From positions 31,761 to 95,760 of the forward strand of contig JAUNUP010000014.1 of the NCBI GenBank assembly GCA_030538115.1: a stretch of DNA of 64,000 nucleotides. Direction: 5' to 3'. Numbering within the stretch: the stretch's first letter is position 1; each line of letters opens with the position of its first letter. A program made the translations under genes and the position numbers. A model generated the notes under the pieces. That model was not told the origin of the DNA. It did no database searches and worked only from the letters and a program-made list of their open reading frames with translations. This DNA comes from Dermatophilus congolensis (lineage in GTDB: Bacteria > Actinomycetota > Actinomycetes > Actinomycetales > Dermatophilaceae). Of this stretch, positions 62,155 through 64,000 are shown piece after piece.

Positions 62155-62194
62155 CGAAAGGGCCGCTCTTCCACGTGGAGGAGCGGCCCTTTCG
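62155..62194 (+). terminator. hairpin terminator after the first secreted-protein gene
   Basis: CGAAAGGGCCGCTC (62155-62168) and GAGCGGCCCTTTCG (62181-62194) form a perfect 14-bp stem; the 12-nt loop TTCCACGTGGAG contains a CCACGTGG palindrome of its own. Starts 29 bp after the stop. Confidence 0.88.
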
Positions 62195-62412
62195 GCGTGT
62201 CGACGAGAGTGCCGTCGCGCGGATGCGTCTATGTGGTCGGACTACGCCAAGGTGCGTGGGCATAGAAAAGAAATCCGGAGAGGGCAGCGTTCCTCTTCGG
62301 ACCGGCCGGGGGGCCGGATGCAGATGGAGATGTCGGCCAGTTGTCGGGGGGCAACGCGAAGGCAGGCGGATCCACACGGGGAATCACGGATTTCGTGAGC
62401 TTTGGGGGAGAA

Positions 62413-64000
62413 ATGAATACGACCATGTCTACTTTCGGCGCGCGCCGACGCTCTGTCGCCTCCGCCGCCGCACTCACTCTCGTTCTCAGCGGTATGGGAA
62501 TCGGCTCGGCCTACGCCGTCGACGGTGTTTCCGCGCCGACCGGCACCGACACGGGCACCAGCAGCACCGCGGGCACGGGCACGGATACAGGCAATGTCGG
62601 CACCGAGGTGAAGCCCGCTGAATCCGCTGCCGACACCAAGCCCGCCGCTCCCGATGCTGACACGGGCGCCGCCGCTCCCTCCGCCGACGTTGAGCCCGAC
62701 GTGGCCGCGGCTCCGGCCCTGCCGACTTCCTACGACATCGGCGGCGAGACGTTCGACATGGCGACGAAAGACGTCACGGTCAAGGTCAACGGCAAGGACG
62801 AGCAGAGGGTCTGGAACTACGTCCAGTCCAAGTCTGGCAACCTCACCGACAAGTGCCAGGTCAAGTGGGTCGTCTCGGCCACCAATGACCCGACCCTCGA
62901 CGACTACGCCAACAACGGCTTCGGTCGCAAGATCAAGCCTGCGCGTTACGCGGGTTTCAACGACCCGGGTTGGAGCGAACTGCAGCACTGGGGCAGCGGC
63001 GGCACGACCTCGTGGCGTCTACCCGTCACCAGCGACGACACCGTGCTCAACGCAACCTGGACCATCGCCCTGCCGGCGGAGGCGGAGTACACCTTCGCGG
63101 CCGACGGTGCCGCAGGCTTCTTCAACACCCACACCGACGCCCAGGGCAAGAATTGGCACAACGCAGGCGGGTACACGGGGTTGAGCGACAAGAGCCCCTC
63201 GTTCAAGCACAGGACCAAGACGACCATCAACGGGGTCGACGTCTACCTGTACACGTTCGAGCTCGGCACGTTGCTCAAGGGCAAAGGCTACTCGTTGATG
63301 ATCACCGGCACCGGCGGCACGAACCCCGCCACGGGTTACGCGAAGCTCACCGGCACCTACTTCGACGGTTCGGCGTCGTGCCCCGCGTCGAAGCCCGACC
63401 TGCCGACGTACAAGCCCATCGAGAAGTGCGAGTTCCGCCTGACCGGCCGCACCGTGCGGCCTCTCGACGCGGCCGACGTCACCGTTCGTGACAAGTGGGG
63501 AGACGCCGGCGAGACCAACGCCGACGGCTGGGGCGGCTACTCCGCGCCCACGTTCCGCCTGTACGGCCGCGCCGACAAGGCCGCCACCAACGTCACCTAC
63601 ACGGCCACGGCAGCGCAGGGCTTCACCTTCACCAGCGTCGACGCCCCTGGCTCCGGCGGCTGGGTCAGCCCGAGCAGGTACCTGAACAAGGCCGGCAAGC
63701 CGAACAGCGCGATCGAACTCGCCGAGGGTGAGGCTCCGGTGATCAGCGCCGACGGCAAGACCATCACGCTGAAGATCAAGCGGATGCCCGCCAACTCGTC
63801 GTTCAGCTTCAACGCCACGGCGAAGCCCGACGGAAGCCGCAAGGTCCTCGTCATCGACCAAGTCTTGGCCGGGGCTCTCGAGAACTGCTCGATCAACCCT
63901 CCGCCGACCGGTGGCGGAGGCGGTTCTCCCGTAACGCCCGCACCCACACCGGAGCCGAAGCCCGAGCCCAAGCCGACCAAGCCCGAGCCCGAGCCCAAGC
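62413..64000 (+). CDS. secreted protein, paralogue of the preceding gene (partial)
   Basis: Frame open from ATG 62413 to the window end, at least 529 residues; GGGGGAG lies 2 nt upstream, and ATG 62425 is the alternative start. Signal peptide RRRSVASAAALTLVLSGMGI with cleavage near SAYA. A Thr/Gly/Asp/Pro-rich stretch precedes a beta domain (KCQVKWVVSATNDPTLDDYA to LTGTYFDGSASC) that parallels the middle domain of the upstream protein, then a second beta-rich part and a Pro/Glu/Lys repeat (EPKPEPKP-type) at the edge, as in wall-spanning proteins. Anchor and end are outside the window. Confidence 0.75.
   Translation, partial: MNTTMSTFGARRRSVASAAALTLVLSGMGIGSAYAVDGVSAPTGTDTGTSSTAGTGTDTGNVGTEVKPAESAADTKPAAPDADTGAAAPSADVEPDVAAAPALPTSYDIGGETFDMATKDVTVKVNGKDEQRVWNYVQSKSGNLTDKCQVKWVVSATNDPTLDDYANNGFGRKIKPARYAGFNDPGWSELQHWGSGGTTSWRLPVTSDDTVLNATWTIALPAEAEYTFAADGAAGFFNTHTDAQGKNWHNAGGYTGLSDKSPSFKHRTKTTINGVDVYLYTFELGTLLKGKGYSLMITGTGGTNPATGYAKLTGTYFDGSASCPASKPDLPTYKPIEKCEFRLTGRTVRPLDAADVTVRDKWGDAGETNADGWGGYSAPTFRLYGRADKAATNVTYTATAAQGFTFTSVDAPGSGGWVSPSRYLNKAGKPNSAIELAEGEAPVISADGKTITLKIKRMPANSSFSFNATAKPDGSRKVLVIDQVLAGALENCSINPPPTGGGGGSPVTPAPTPEPKPEPKPTKPEPEPK

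Overview
The window is about 64 kb of high-GC DNA with densely packed genes, many ATGA/GTGA start-stop overlaps and frequent GTG starts. A Kgd-type multifunctional 2-oxoglutarate enzyme, a DUF6104-like small protein, a PadR/DUF4097 pair and an olefin locus with fused OleBC point to an actinobacterium. Micrococcales (Dermacoccaceae/Dermatophilaceae-like) is my best guess; this is inference from gene content and no species is identified. No rRNA, tRNA or CRISPR was seen.

Region 1 (1-16022) is a surface-polysaccharide locus: Wzy-like polymerase (cut by the window edge), Wzz-like chain-length protein, Wzx-like flippase, three GT4 glycosyltransferases, the CapE/CapF/CapG route to UDP-L-FucNAc, a GNAT acetyltransferase, a DegT-type aminotransferase, a small PglC-like phosphoglycosyl transferase and a membrane PglF/CapD-type 4,6-dehydratase. 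Together they suggest an undecaprenyl-linked repeat unit started with a 4-amino-4,6-dideoxy sugar and containing L-FucNAc.

Region 2 (16376-22214) has an MDR reductase, a PadR regulator with a DUF4097 target, a secreted or membrane-anchored thermonuclease and two unrecognised proteins. Region 3 (22211-30894) looks like a defence island: VapBC, a PLD-helicase-DUF3427 protein facing a PD-(D/E)XK-DUF2075 helicase, a MazG-like pyrophosphohydrolase, a DUF4265-like fragment, and an AlbA_2/HATPase_c_4/wHTH protein. That last gene sits beside an exactly symmetric array of four CAGATTAG-type half-sites, next to a possible 35-residue membrane peptide.

Region 4 (31201-43166) is mixed metabolism and nucleic-acid functions: Rieske ferredoxin reductase, type I asparaginase, GIY-YIG-like protein, the oleA-oleBC-oleD olefin operon, cyanase, Fic AMPylase, Mrr-like restriction endonuclease and a DUF429 protein. 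Region 5 (43657-54977) covers sulfur and nitrogen: a complete sulfate/thiosulfate ABC importer, an allantoinase/IclR/M20 amidohydrolase/MHS-permease operon, a RelE remnant, and a persulfide-type MBL-rhodanese protein with a TauE exporter behind two CsoR/CstR-like operators. Region 6 (55182-64000) has an SGNH hydrolase, the DUF6104 gene, kgd, and two tandem secreted paralogous proteins of unknown function, the second cut by the window end.

The least explained signals are the symmetric operator array at 30681-30782 and a ~130-bp palindromic element present twice (43274-43402 and 54990-55121).
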